Assembly: GCF_900626095.1 (NCBI RefSeq)
Contig: NZ_UYZZ01000002.1
Location: 124,001 to 188,000, forward strand
DNA: 64,000 nucleotides
Source of the DNA: Clostridium rectalis
GTDB taxonomy: Bacteria; Bacillota; Clostridia; Clostridiales; Clostridiaceae
Direction of reading: 5' to 3'
Shown: piece after piece, positions 10,922 through 19,475 of the stretch
Position numbering within the stretch: the stretch's first letter is position 1
Layout of the letters: every line of letters begins with the position of its first letter
Notes under the pieces: model-generated
Database searches by the model: none
The model's input: only the letters and a program-made list of their open reading frames with translations
What the model was told of the DNA's origin: nothing
Made by a program: the position numbers and the translations under genes

Positions 10922-11956
10922 CTATTCATCTTTAAATTCTTCATTTAATATATTATTGACTTCACCAATTATTTTTCCAAGCATTGATACAACCCTAGAG
11001 TATTTCATCCTTGTTGGTCCAATAACCCCTATAGTTCCAAGAGGTCTATTTTTCAAACTATATACAGCAGTTATAACGCTACAGTCCCTTGCATCTTCTA
11101 GAAAATTCTCTTCTCCAATTCTTATACTTATACGATCAGTACTATTAATTAAGTTTTTAACCTTATCCTTATTATCAATTAAAGCTAAAAAATCTTTAGC
11201 CTTTTTTATATCGTTATATTCTGGATAATTGAATATATTTGTAGTTCCTTCCATATATATATCACAATTATCTATACTATTTAAACTTTCATAAAGTACT
11301 GGTATAATAGCATCAAATATATCTTCATATCCTTTTAAATCTATTTTTAAAGCATTTATAACTTCTAAATTAATTTGTTCTATAGTCAAATTATTGAGTC
11401 TTGCATTTAATATGTTAGTTAATTTTAATAATATATCTGTATCTGCAGGTTTCTTTAATTTTACTAAACTATTCTTTATAATTCCTGTATCAGCTATTAT
11501 TACTATTAAAATATTATTTCCATCAACATTAATTAATTGAATGGATTTTATACAACTTCTTCTACCTGAATAAGACTTAACTATACAAGTGAGTCTTGTT
11601 AACTCAGCTAATATATTAGTAGCCTGTTTTATTACTTTATCCATTTCATATAATGCTGATTTTAAAATATGTGTTCTTATTATTTCCTCTTCTATAGGTG
11701 ATAAACTTTGTATTTCCATAAGATTATCCACATATAATCTATACCCTTTATCTGATGGCTTTCTACCTGAAGAACTATGCAATTGTTCTAAATAACCCAT
11801 TTCTTCCAAATCTGCCATTTCATTTCTAATGGTTGCAGAGCTTACTCCTAAGTCATACTTTTTAGCTATGGTCCTGGACCCTACAGGCTCAGCAGTGTCA
11901 ATGTAATCATTAATTATAGCCTGAAGTATTCTTATTTTCCTTTCATCCATTTCCAT
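10922..11956 (-). CDS. hrcA: Heat-inducible transcription repressor HrcA
   Basis: 344 residues with the N-terminal winged helix (GSRTIAKKYDLGVSSATIRNEM-type sequence around residues 22-45) and the HrcA effector domain. It binds the CIRCE operator and represses chaperone genes until heat stress titrates GroEL away. The start ATG 11956 has GAGGTG 7 bases upstream. A perfect CIRCE element lies 17 bases upstream of the start codon, so the operon is autoregulated. Confidence 0.97.
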   Translation of the reverse strand: MEMDERKIRILQAIINDYIDTAEPVGSRTIAKKYDLGVSSATIRNEMADLEEMGYLEQLHSSSGRKPSDKGYRLYVDNLMEIQSLSPIEEEIIRTHILKSALYEMDKVIKQATNILAELTRLTCIVKSYSGRRSCIKSIQLINVDGNNILIVIIADTGIIKNSLVKLKKPADTDILLKLTNILNARLNNLTIEQINLEVINALKIDLKGYEDIFDAIIPVLYESLNSIDNCDIYMEGTTNIFNYPEYNDIKKAKDFLALIDNKDKVKNLINSTDRISIRIGEENFLEDARDCSVITAVYSLKNRPLGTIGVIGPTRMKYSRVVSMLGKIIGEVNNILNEEFKDE

Positions 11957-11972
11957 AAAATCACCTCTTTTA

Positions 11973-11999
11973 TTAGCACTCGCTCTTGTTGAGTGCTAA
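11973..11999. promoter_or_regulatory. CIRCE operator (HrcA binding site)
   Basis: TTAGCACTC, nine spacer bases, GAGTGCTAA: a perfect match to the CIRCE consensus. It lies between the hrcA promoter and the hrcA RBS, where bound HrcA would block initiation of hrcA-grpE-dnaK-dnaJ. Confidence 0.98.
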
Positions 12000-12012
12000 C
12001 TACTATGATTAA

Positions 12013-12041
12013 AAAATATCATTCTATCTGATATTTGTCAA
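12013..12041 (-). promoter_or_regulatory. SigA-type promoter of the hrcA heat-shock operon
   Basis: On the minus strand TTGACA (12036-12041), 17-base spacer, TATTTT (12013-12018). The CIRCE element starts 13 bases downstream of the -10 box, a classic repressor position. Confidence 0.8.
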
Positions 12042-12150
12042 CTATATTAAATAATTAATAGTAGCATTTAAACACATATAAAACATTTATAATAGTTTCT
12101 AATGCTATTTTCTCAAAAAAACTATGATTCTCTCAAAAATACTACTATAA

Positions 12151-13287
12151 TTAATTTAATATAAAATCACACATTATTCTATTAGATACTTGTATGCCTT
12201 CCTCTGACAAAGATAAACTATTATTATTATTTATCAGCAATCCATTATTTAAATATTTTTCTATTGTATTCCCATATATTTCATATATGTCTAGTTTAAA
12301 TCTTTTTTGAAATTCCTCAATATTTATACCTTTAATTTTTCTAAGCCCCATAAACATGAATTCCTCCATACTTTCTTTTGTAGAATTTTTATGTTCTTCT
12401 AGATTTATATTTTTATTAGCTTTTACATTTATTATATACTCTTCTATATTATCTGTATGTTTATATCTTAATCCATCTAAAAATGAATGAGCTGCACTTC
12501 CGCAACCTATATAATCTTTTGTATCCCAATACACTAAATTATGAATACATTCTTTATTAGGAATTGAAAAATTTGATATTTCATATTGATAATATCCCTT
12601 ATCCTTTAAAAAATCCACACAATATTTATACATTTCACGTTCTATTTCTTCATTAGGTAATTCTAATTTATTTTCTTCATACATTTTATAAAATGGGGTA
12701 CCTTCTTCAATAATTAAACTATAGCAAGAAATATGTTCTGGTTTTAAATCCACAACATTTCTTAAAGTTTCTTTCCATTTTTTCATATTCTGTCCTGGTA
12801 AACCAAACATAATGTCTATATTTATGTTATTAAAGCCTATGATTCTAGCTTTATTATACCCTTCCAAAAAATCCTTTATACTATGAACTCTTCCTATTTT
12901 ATTCAATATCTCATCTTGCCAAGCTTGTAACCCTATACTAAGTCTATTAACTCCTAACTCTTTTAAGCAAATTAATTTATTATAATCTACGGTTCCTGGG
13001 TTTACCTCAACAGTAAATTCAATATTTTTAGTTTTTTCTAATTTATCTATAGGTTTTTTTAACATATTTAAATGCTTAATATCTAAATATGTAGGGGTAC
13101 CTCCACCTATAAATATGCTTTTAATTTTAGTGTTTTTTATAGAATATAATTCCTTACATAATGCTTCAATATATTCAAACATTAAATCTTCCTTATTACA
13201 ATGAGATGGAAAATCACAATATAAACATTTTTGTTTGCAAAAGGGTATATGAATATATAAAGCAATTTCTTTATTTGTATATTTCAT
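12151..13287 (-). CDS. hemW: Radical SAM heme chaperone HemW
   Basis: 378 residues. The start ALYIHIPFCKQKCLYCDF carries the CxxxCxxC iron-sulfur motif, then IFIGGGTPT, and a C-terminal HemN-type domain. It belongs to the HemW branch (formerly called HemN-like), which transfers heme rather than oxidising coproporphyrinogen. RBS AGGGAGA lies upstream of the ATG at 13287. It sits between lepA and hrcA exactly as in Bacillus. Confidence 0.92.
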   Translation of the reverse strand: MKYTNKEIALYIHIPFCKQKCLYCDFPSHCNKEDLMFEYIEALCKELYSIKNTKIKSIFIGGGTPTYLDIKHLNMLKKPIDKLEKTKNIEFTVEVNPGTVDYNKLICLKELGVNRLSIGLQAWQDEILNKIGRVHSIKDFLEGYNKARIIGFNNINIDIMFGLPGQNMKKWKETLRNVVDLKPEHISCYSLIIEEGTPFYKMYEENKLELPNEEIEREMYKYCVDFLKDKGYYQYEISNFSIPNKECIHNLVYWDTKDYIGCGSAAHSFLDGLRYKHTDNIEEYIINVKANKNINLEEHKNSTKESMEEFMFMGLRKIKGINIEEFQKRFKLDIYEIYGNTIEKYLNNGLLINNNNSLSLSEEGIQVSNRIMCDFILN

Positions 13288-13334
13288 TTTGAATAATTCT
13301 CCCTTAGTTATAAAAATTTTATGTAATAGGTAAA

Positions 13335-13374
13335 AGTGAAGATAAAATAGATATCATACCATTTCCTCTTCACT
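13335..13374 (-). terminator. Weak hairpin terminator after lepA
   Basis: Arms AGTGAAGA / TCTTCACT with a 24-base loop, followed on the minus strand by TTTTACC. The long loop and short T run make it weak; hemW may be read through from lepA. Confidence 0.45.
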
Positions 13375-13387
13375 CTTCATATTTAAA

Positions 13388-15196
13388 CTATTCTTCCGTT
13401 TTAAGAACTGCCATAAATGCCTCCTGTGGCACTTCAACAGATCCAATCTGTCTCATTCTCTTCTTACCTTCTTTTTGTTTCTCTAATAATTTTCTTTTTC
13501 TAGATATATCCCCACCATAGCATTTAGCTAAAACATCTTTTCTAAGAGCCTTTACCGTCTCCCTTGCTATTACTTTTGACCCTACTGCTGCCTGAATTGG
13601 TATTTCAAACATTTGTCTTGGAATTAATTCTTTTAACTTTTCAGCCATATTTCTTCCTCTAAAATAAGCTCTTTCTTTAGGTACTATCATGGACAAAGCA
13701 TCTACCATATCTCCATTTAATAATATATCAAGCTTAACAAGTTCTGCTTCTTTGTAACCTTTAAGTTCATAGTCAAGGGATGCATATCCTCTACTTCTTG
13801 ATTTTAATACATCAAAGAAATCATATATTATCTCATTTAAAGGTATATCATAATTTAAAACTACTCTAGTAGTTTCAATATACTGCATATCTTTGAATAC
13901 TCCCCTTCTATTTTGGCATAGTTCCATTATTGGTCCAACATAGTCAGATGGAGTTATAATAGAAGCTTTTACTAAAGGTTCTTCCATATAGTCTATTTCC
14001 GAAGGATCTGGTAAATTAGCTGGATTAGTAATTTCTAATACTTCTCCATCAGTTTTCCCTATTCTATAGACAACAGATGGTGCTGTAGTAATAATTTCTA
14101 AGTTAAATTCTCTTTCAATTCTTTCCTGAATAATATCCATATGTAATAATCCTAAAAAACCACATCTAAACCCAAATCCTAGTGCTATTGAAGTTTCAGG
14201 TTCAAAGGACAAAGCTGCATCATTGATTTGCAATTTTTCAAGGGATTCTTTCAGTTCCTCATATTTTGCCCCATCTACAGGATATATTCCACTAAATACC
14301 ATTGGTACCGCTGGTCTATAGCCAGATAATGCTTTATCTGCAGATCTATTTGCTTCTGTTATAGTATCTCCTACTCTAGCATCCCTAACATTTTTTATTG
14401 ATGCTGTAATATAACCAACATCTCCAGCTCTAAGTTCATCAACTTTCATATATTGTGGAACAAAAACTCCTACTTCTGTAACTTCATAAACCTTCCCTGT
14501 TGCCATTAGCTTTATTTTAGTTCCAGGTTTTACCACACCTTCTTTTATTCTAACATAGGAAACTACTCCCTTATAGCTATCATAATAGGAATCAAAAATC
14601 AAAGCCTTTAGTGGTGCATCTTCATCCCCTTGCGGTGCTGGGACTTTAGCAACCACCGCTTCTAAAACATCCTGGATATTTAATCCTGTCTTAGCTGATA
14701 CTAGTGGTGCATCAGATGCTTCTATTCCTATAACATCCTCAATTTCTTTTTTTATATCATCCGGTCTTGCACTAGGTAAATCTATCTTATTTATAACTGG
14801 AACTATCTCTAAATCATGATCTAAGGCTAGATAACAGTTAGCCAAAGTTTGCGCTTGTATACCTTGAGTAGCATCAACTACCAATATAGCCCCTTCACAA
14901 GCGGCTAAACTTCTTGACACCTCATAATTAAAATCTACATGACCTGGGGTATCTATTAAATTTAATATGTATTCCTCTCCATTAGGTCTTTTATATATAA
15001 GTCTAGCCGCTTGAGATTTTATTGTTATGCCTCTTTCTTTCTCAAGTTCCATAGTATCAAGGGTTTGTTCATCCATTTCTCTTTGTGTTAATGTTCCCGT
15101 CTTTTCTAATAATCTATCTGCAAGTGTTGATTTACCATGATCTATATGTGCAACTATTGAAAAATTTCTTATATGTTTTTGTCTTTCGCTCTGCAT
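13388..15196 (-). CDS. lepA: Elongation factor 4 (LepA)
   Basis: A 602-residue translational GTPase. G motifs: AHIDHGKST (G1), DTPGH (G3), NKIDLP (G4), then EF-G-like domains and the LepA-specific C-terminus ([18 protein letters not shown]). It acts on stalled ribosomes or in 30S maturation. ATG 15196 is used because GGAGGT lies 7 bases upstream and the family starts around [17 protein letters not shown]. A promoter lies just upstream. Confidence 0.97.
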   Translation of the reverse strand: MQSERQKHIRNFSIVAHIDHGKSTLADRLLEKTGTLTQREMDEQTLDTMELEKERGITIKSQAARLIYKRPNGEEYILNLIDTPGHVDFNYEVSRSLAACEGAILVVDATQGIQAQTLANCYLALDHDLEIVPVINKIDLPSARPDDIKKEIEDVIGIEASDAPLVSAKTGLNIQDVLEAVVAKVPAPQGDEDAPLKALIFDSYYDSYKGVVSYVRIKEGVVKPGTKIKLMATGKVYEVTEVGVFVPQYMKVDELRAGDVGYITASIKNVRDARVGDTITEANRSADKALSGYRPAVPMVFSGIYPVDGAKYEELKESLEKLQINDAALSFEPETSIALGFGFRCGFLGLLHMDIIQERIEREFNLEIITTAPSVVYRIGKTDGEVLEITNPANLPDPSEIDYMEEPLVKASIITPSDYVGPIMELCQNRRGVFKDMQYIETTRVVLNYDIPLNEIIYDFFDVLKSRSRGYASLDYELKGYKEAELVKLDILLNGDMVDALSMIVPKERAYFRGRNMAEKLKELIPRQMFEIPIQAAVGSKVIARETVKALRKDVLAKCYGGDISRKRKLLEKQKEGKKRMRQIGSVEVPQEAFMAVLKTEE

Positions 15197-15231
15197 GAAT
15201 TTTACCTCCATTGTACAATAATTCAAACTAA

Positions 15232-15262
15232 ATTATAGCATATGTTTAAGGTGATATGTCAA
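15232..15262 (-). promoter_or_regulatory. Probable promoter for lepA
   Basis: On the minus strand TTGACA (15257-15262) and TATAAT (15232-15237), the latter with an extended TG one base upstream. The spacer of 19 bases is longer than optimal, but the extended -10 can compensate. Confidence 0.55.
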
Positions 15263-15318
15263 TATTTATAGCCGCTATTTTATGCAAAGCATATACTTAT
15301 ATAATAAATTCCATTTTT

Positions 15319-15693
15319 TTAATTAGATTTACGAAGAATATCTTTGGTTTTTTCTTTTAACCTATCTGAGATATTAACTAATGTCTCTTTAGTTTCCTCA
15401 GTAGAAAGTATCACTCTATTCTTAAATCCATCACTTTTATTTTTTATATTACTAAAAACTCCATTTAGAAAATTATTCATATAATTTTTAATGTTATCAA
15501 TTGATTTTTTATTTATATAAAATATATACTTATCTGTTTCAAACGTTAAGTTAAAAGGTTTTGTATTATAAATAACCTTAAATTTCGAATTGTCTTTTAT
15601 AAAATTAGGTAAAGTACTGCTTACCTTAATAGCTCCTATAAATATAACTATAAAAAACACTACCAATAATCTTAATACAGTTTTTTTCTTCAT
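15319..15693 (-). CDS. Small membrane-anchored unknown protein in the yqxA position
   Basis: 124 residues with a basic N-terminus, one hydrophobic helix (about residues 8-26) and a hydrophilic, lysine-rich extracytoplasmic part ending in a helical LKEKTKDILRKSN. The RBS is TTAGGGGTG before the ATG at 15693. It occupies the place held by yqxA (DUF3679) between spoIIP and lepA in Bacillus. The topology is compatible, but I cannot show sequence homology. A sporulation link is inferred from position only. Confidence 0.7.
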   Translation of the reverse strand: MKKKTVLRLLVVFFIVIFIGAIKVSSTLPNFIKDNSKFKVIYNTKPFNLTFETDKYIFYINKKSIDNIKNYMNNFLNGVFSNIKNKSDGFKNRVILSTEETKETLVNISDRLKEKTKDILRKSN

Positions 15694-15781
15694 AAAAAGA
15701 ACACCCCTAATTTAAATCCTAATAGATTCTCATAACTATCTATTATTTATTATAAGGATGTCCTTTCTAATTACCTTTTAT

Positions 15782-16897
15782 TCACTTTTTCCCATTCATG
15801 TGTTCTGCTATTATTCTTGCCATATATTTAGCGGAATTTTTAGCCTCATCAAAAGTATTTATATGAGAACCCCATTCAATCAATATAGAATTATTACTTT
15901 TATTTTGATGATAAAAACTTACACCGTGTTGACGGTATAATATTCCCCTACAAAAGTTTGGATAAAGTTTATTAGATATATTCATCATACTATTTACGTG
16001 AGTCATATTATTTTTAAAATGAGGATTCTTACTTGCCATAACAAACATAAATTTCGCCACATTTTCTCCATTTAACTTTGTAGTAACAGCAGTTTTATTT
16101 TCTACAGAATCCCTATGTAAATCTATTACAAGCTTAAAATCTCCATACTTTTTCAAATATTTATCTACCGTTACACCAGATCTTTTATAACTTTGCGTAT
16201 AAGCATTAGCGTCATGTACTGTTTTGTCATGAATTACTGATATACCATAGTTCTCCTCAAGCTGATGGGCTAGTTCATCACCTATAGCACATATATTCTT
16301 ACTAGGATCTAAACTGCTTACATTTTCTGGTTTATAACTTTCACAAGTGTGCGTATGATATATAAACACTTCAGGTTTTGCTTTATTTATTTGTTTTTTT
16401 AAATTAGGTTCATATACGTTAACAGTCTTATTAGGTAGATTTACATCCTTTGTTTTATCTCCTCCATTTTTAGATACAGACTTATCATTTAATTTAAAAG
16501 AATTAAATAATGTATCTGTAGACTCTCCTCTAGCAGTAAGTTGTCCATCTTTATCTGTTTTCATACAAGATATTTCCTTACCAATTAAGGACTCAGGATT
16601 ATATATATCTATTCCAAATAATTTTAACGTTTCCCTTTTAAATGAATATCTATTCTCCCCTATATCCGCTTCATCAAATACCGTAGCTTTTACCAGTGGG
16701 AAACTGCTATTTAATACTTGTACATAAAACATGTCTCCTCTAGCACTTTCCTCTTCATTATTAGCCTTTACTGCAAAAGGTATTGTAATAAATACAATAA
16801 ACCACACAAAAATTATAAGCATATAAGGTTTAAATCTATTTCTTTTTCTCTTCCAGTAACTTATGATATGCTTTTCTTTAAGTTTTTTAAAATCCAT
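15782..16897 (-). CDS. spoIIP: Stage II sporulation protein P (SpoIIP)
   Basis: A 371-residue peptidoglycan amidase/endopeptidase that, with SpoIID and SpoIIM, thins the septal wall and drives engulfment. One membrane anchor lies at about residues 24-43. The C-terminal catalytic domain has the zinc-type motifs YHTHTCESY and VIDLHRDSV and the late IEWGSHINT. ATG 16897 is chosen for its GGGGG site 6 bases upstream. That site lies in one arm of an inverted repeat. Downstream of gpr, as in Bacillus. Confidence 0.93.
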   Translation of the reverse strand: MDFKKLKEKHIISYWKRKRNRFKPYMLIIFVWFIVFITIPFAVKANNEEESARGDMFYVQVLNSSFPLVKATVFDEADIGENRYSFKRETLKLFGIDIYNPESLIGKEISCMKTDKDGQLTARGESTDTLFNSFKLNDKSVSKNGGDKTKDVNLPNKTVNVYEPNLKKQINKAKPEVFIYHTHTCESYKPENVSSLDPSKNICAIGDELAHQLEENYGISVIHDKTVHDANAYTQSYKRSGVTVDKYLKKYGDFKLVIDLHRDSVENKTAVTTKLNGENVAKFMFVMASKNPHFKNNMTHVNSMMNISNKLYPNFCRGILYRQHGVSFYHQNKSNNSILIEWGSHINTFDEAKNSAKYMARIIAEHMNGKK

Positions 16898-16904
16898 AGT
16901 ATAC

Positions 16905-16942
16905 CCCCTCATAAGTTTATGCATATTAAATTATATGAGGGG
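16905..16942. repeat. Inverted repeat overlapping the spoIIP ribosome binding site
   Basis: Nine-base perfect arms (CCCCTCATA at 16905-16913, TATGAGGGG at 16934-16942) around a 20-base loop between gpr and spoIIP. On the mRNA the downstream arm contains the GAGGGGG Shine-Dalgarno of spoIIP, so folding would hide it. There is no T run after it on the minus strand, so it does not look like a terminator for gpr. Confidence 0.6.
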
Positions 16943-16977
16943 TCTTTATTTTTTATACTATTAACTATATTATTATC

Positions 16978-17952
16978 TTAATTTAAATAGCTATTTATTT
17001 GCTTTAACTCTAAGGCTGGTTGAAGTGCTATATTTATTCCCGTGGAAATTACTTTAGAAACACTATCTATAACACTATCCACATCCTTTGGAGTTACCAT
17101 TAAATTCCCAACATATGGATTTAGTATTTCTTCTATCATTCTTTGTTTTTCATTCCTATCTAATTGATTTAACATGTCATAAAACTTTCCTCCTGTTTTA
17201 GCATGTTTTATCATTTCATCTAATACCAAATCAATAGTATCATTTGCAATTGTTGCTGCATCTACAACAGTTGGTACTCCAATTGCAATTACAGGAATTC
17301 CTAAAGTCTTTTCACTTATTTCCATTCTTTTATTTCCAACCCCAGCTCCTGGAGATATACCTGTATTTCCAATTTGGATAGTTCTGTTAATCCTTTCAAG
17401 TCTTCTAGATGCCAGAGCATCTATACATATTATTAAATTAGGTTTTATTTTATTTACAATAGCTTTAATTATTTCTCCTGTTTCTATACCTGTAAGACCT
17501 AGCACTCCCGGCGCCATAGCACATACAGGTCTTATCCCTTCATCTATGCTATCTGGTATAAGCTGTTTTAAATGTCTTGTTATCATAAGTTTTTCCACAA
17601 CCTTTGGTCCCAATGCATCTGGTGTAACATGCCAATTTCCAAGCCCTACCACCATAGCAGTCATACTATCATCTAGTTTTATCAAAGGAGATATCGCTTT
17701 AGCTAATACTCTACTTACATCTTCCATATACTCTTGATCGTAACCAGTAAGTTCAGGGATTTCCATAGTTATGTAATTCCCCTTAGGTTTGCCCATAATT
17801 TTTTCCCCTTCATCACTTACAATTTTTACATCTGTTACTTTTATAAAACCATCTCTAAATTCATTCATTTCTACACCAGGTATTTTGCCCTTATTTTTTT
17901 CCTCATATATTTCCTTTGCTTCAACAGCTAAATCCGTTCTAATACTTACCAT
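16978..17952 (-). CDS. gpr: Germination protease GPR
   Basis: 324 residues of the GPR family (A25), which degrades small acid-soluble spore proteins during germination. The start RTDLAVEAKEIYEEKN resembles the propeptide region that is autoprocessed in the spore. The core contains VVGLGNWHVTPDALGPKVV and GNTGISPGAGVGNKR. RBS GAAGGA lies before the ATG at 17952. Divergent from rpsT and upstream of spoIIP, the conserved order. A forespore (SigG) promoter is expected, but I could not identify one convincingly. Confidence 0.95.
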   Translation of the reverse strand: MVSIRTDLAVEAKEIYEEKNKGKIPGVEMNEFRDGFIKVTDVKIVSDEGEKIMGKPKGNYITMEIPELTGYDQEYMEDVSRVLAKAISPLIKLDDSMTAMVVGLGNWHVTPDALGPKVVEKLMITRHLKQLIPDSIDEGIRPVCAMAPGVLGLTGIETGEIIKAIVNKIKPNLIICIDALASRRLERINRTIQIGNTGISPGAGVGNKRMEISEKTLGIPVIAIGVPTVVDAATIANDTIDLVLDEMIKHAKTGGKFYDMLNQLDRNEKQRMIEEILNPYVGNLMVTPKDVDSVIDSVSKVISTGINIALQPALELKQINSYLN

Positions 17953-18038
17953 ACAGTTCCTTCCCTTCCATACCTATTTTGTCTTATTGTTCCCTAAATA
18001 TAATATTCATATTCCTCTAAATAAAAGACAAAATCTAC

Positions 18039-18067
18039 TTGAAGTACTAATAAATAAATGATATAAT
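18039..18067 (+). promoter_or_regulatory. SigA-type promoter for rpsT
   Basis: TTGAAG (18039-18044), 17-base spacer, TATAAT (18062-18067). About 75 bases of leader follow before the rpsT start. Confidence 0.75.
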
Positions 18068-18147
18068 ATGCTTTGTTAATAATTTAGACTCATACGCAGA
18101 TTTCCCCAAAACTGCTGAGACCCTATAAAAATAAAGGGGGTGAAAAA

Positions 18148-18405
18148 ATGGCAAACATAAAATCAGCTAAAAAAAGAATAAAAGTTATCGAAACTAAAAC
18201 TTTAAGAAACAGAATGGTTAAATCAGCTTTAAAGACTAATATAAAGCAATTTTTAGCTACTGTTGCTGAAGGAAAAGCTGAAGAAGCAAAAGTTGAATTT
18301 AATAAAACTGTTAAAGCTTTAGATATGGCAGCTTCAAAAGGTGTTATACATAAAAATAAGGCTGCAAGAACTAAATCAAGACTAGCAGCAAAATTAAATG
18401 CTTAA
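18148..18405 (+). CDS. rpsT: Small ribosomal subunit protein bS20
   Basis: 85 residues, [21 protein letters not shown] at the N-terminus and the basic, alanine-rich helical C-terminus typical of bS20, a primary 16S rRNA-binding protein. It is one of only three clear plus-strand genes in the window. RBS AAAGGGGGTG precedes the ATG. The leader has a GCAG...CTGC hairpin and a CCCC stretch able to pair with the GGGGG of the RBS, which would fit autoregulation but is unproven. Confidence 0.96.
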   Translation: MANIKSAKKRIKVIETKTLRNRMVKSALKTNIKQFLATVAEGKAEEAKVEFNKTVKALDMAASKGVIHKNKAARTKSRLAAKLNA

Positions 18406-18411
18406 TAAATA

Positions 18412-18430
18412 AACCGGTTTTCAACCGGTT
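18412..18430 (+). terminator. Terminator after rpsT
   Basis: The self-complementary octamer AACCGGTT occurs twice around a short loop (18412-18419 and 18423-18430). It is followed on the plus strand by ATTTATTTTTAT. It separates rpsT from the convergent holA. Confidence 0.75.
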
Positions 18431-18449
18431 ATTTATTTTTATATATTTT

Positions 18450-19475
18450 TTAAATAGTCATAGCATTTATAATCATCAATTCCAATTCAACTTTCTTATC
18501 TATAGTAGAACTTTTCAATTTCTCCTCAGTATTTAAACATATATCTATAGATTTTTTTACTTGTTTTAATGTAAATTTTTTACTTTGATTTAAAAGTTTT
18601 TTACATATAAATTCTGGCAATCTTACTTTAGTAGTTATAGTTTCTATACTTTTCCCACTCTCTACTTCATGTTTTATTATATACAAAAGTTTAAACTGTC
18701 TTTCTATCATATATACAATTCCTAATATATCTTCACCTTTATATATAAGTTCATTAAAAATTTCCAATGCACCTTTTATTTTTTTATCTCCTATTAAATC
18801 TACTAAATCAAAAATATCATCATCATTCTTTTTAGGATACATGTTTTGTATATCTTCTTTCTTTATATCTCTATCTATAGTATAGCAGCATAGTTTTTCA
18901 ACCTCATTTTCTATAACCCCCATATCATTAGGTAAATTTGAACAAAACAATTTTAATTCAAAATTAGATATAGGTTTATTCTTTTGTAAAAATAAATCTT
19001 TTACTTTAATTTCTAACTGCCTTCCTATTATTTTATCAACTTTTACTACACAACACTTTTTCTTTAGCTTATATATTTTATAACTCGGCTTCTCTCTTTT
19101 ATTTTTGAATACATAGTAGGCTATTAATATACAACTCTCTGGTATATTGTCTATATAATCATTAAAAGCATTAAATAATTTTTTTTTGTTTCCATCATCA
19201 CCTTCACCTAAAAAATCAGCTCTATATATTAATACAATCTTTTTATCACTCATAAATGGTAAGGTCTCACAAGCATTTAAAACTTTATTAAAATCATCTA
19301 TGTTGTTTCCATCAAATTTTACATAGTTTAAATCAATAAATTCTTGACTAACTGATGCATATACTAATTTTTTTATATTTTCTTTTATTATTTCTTCATC
19401 TATACCACAAAATAAATAGCTTTTATTTATTTCATTCTTTTTTATATTATTCTGAAACTCATATAAATTTATCAA
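18450..19475 (-). CDS. holA: DNA polymerase III subunit delta (HolA)
   Basis: 341 residues matching the YqeN/HolA family: N-terminal FCGIDEEIIKENI, FMSDKKIVLIYRADF in the AAA-like domain, and a C-terminal all-helical domain with FKLLYIIKHEVESG. It opens the sliding clamp as part of the clamp loader. It starts at a TTG (19475) that overlaps the comEC stop by 3 bases, giving translational coupling. It ends convergent to rpsT. Confidence 0.88.
   Translation of the reverse strand: MINLYEFQNNIKKNEINKSYLFCGIDEEIIKENIKKLVYASVSQEFIDLNYVKFDGNNIDDFNKVLNACETLPFMSDKKIVLIYRADFLGEGDDGNKKKLFNAFNDYIDNIPESCILIAYYVFKNKREKPSYKIYKLKKKCCVVKVDKIIGRQLEIKVKDLFLQKNKPISNFELKLFCSNLPNDMGVIENEVEKLCCYTIDRDIKKEDIQNMYPKKNDDDIFDLVDLIGDKKIKGALEIFNELIYKGEDILGIVYMIERQFKLLYIIKHEVESGKSIETITTKVRLPEFICKKLLNQSKKFTLKQVKKSIDICLNTEEKLKSSTIDKKVELELMIINAMTI

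Noticed and set aside
17953-18040. Possible SigG promoter for gpr
   Set aside because: GAATA-like and CAATAA-like boxes occur upstream of gpr, but the spacing (about 20) and the -10 match are poor.
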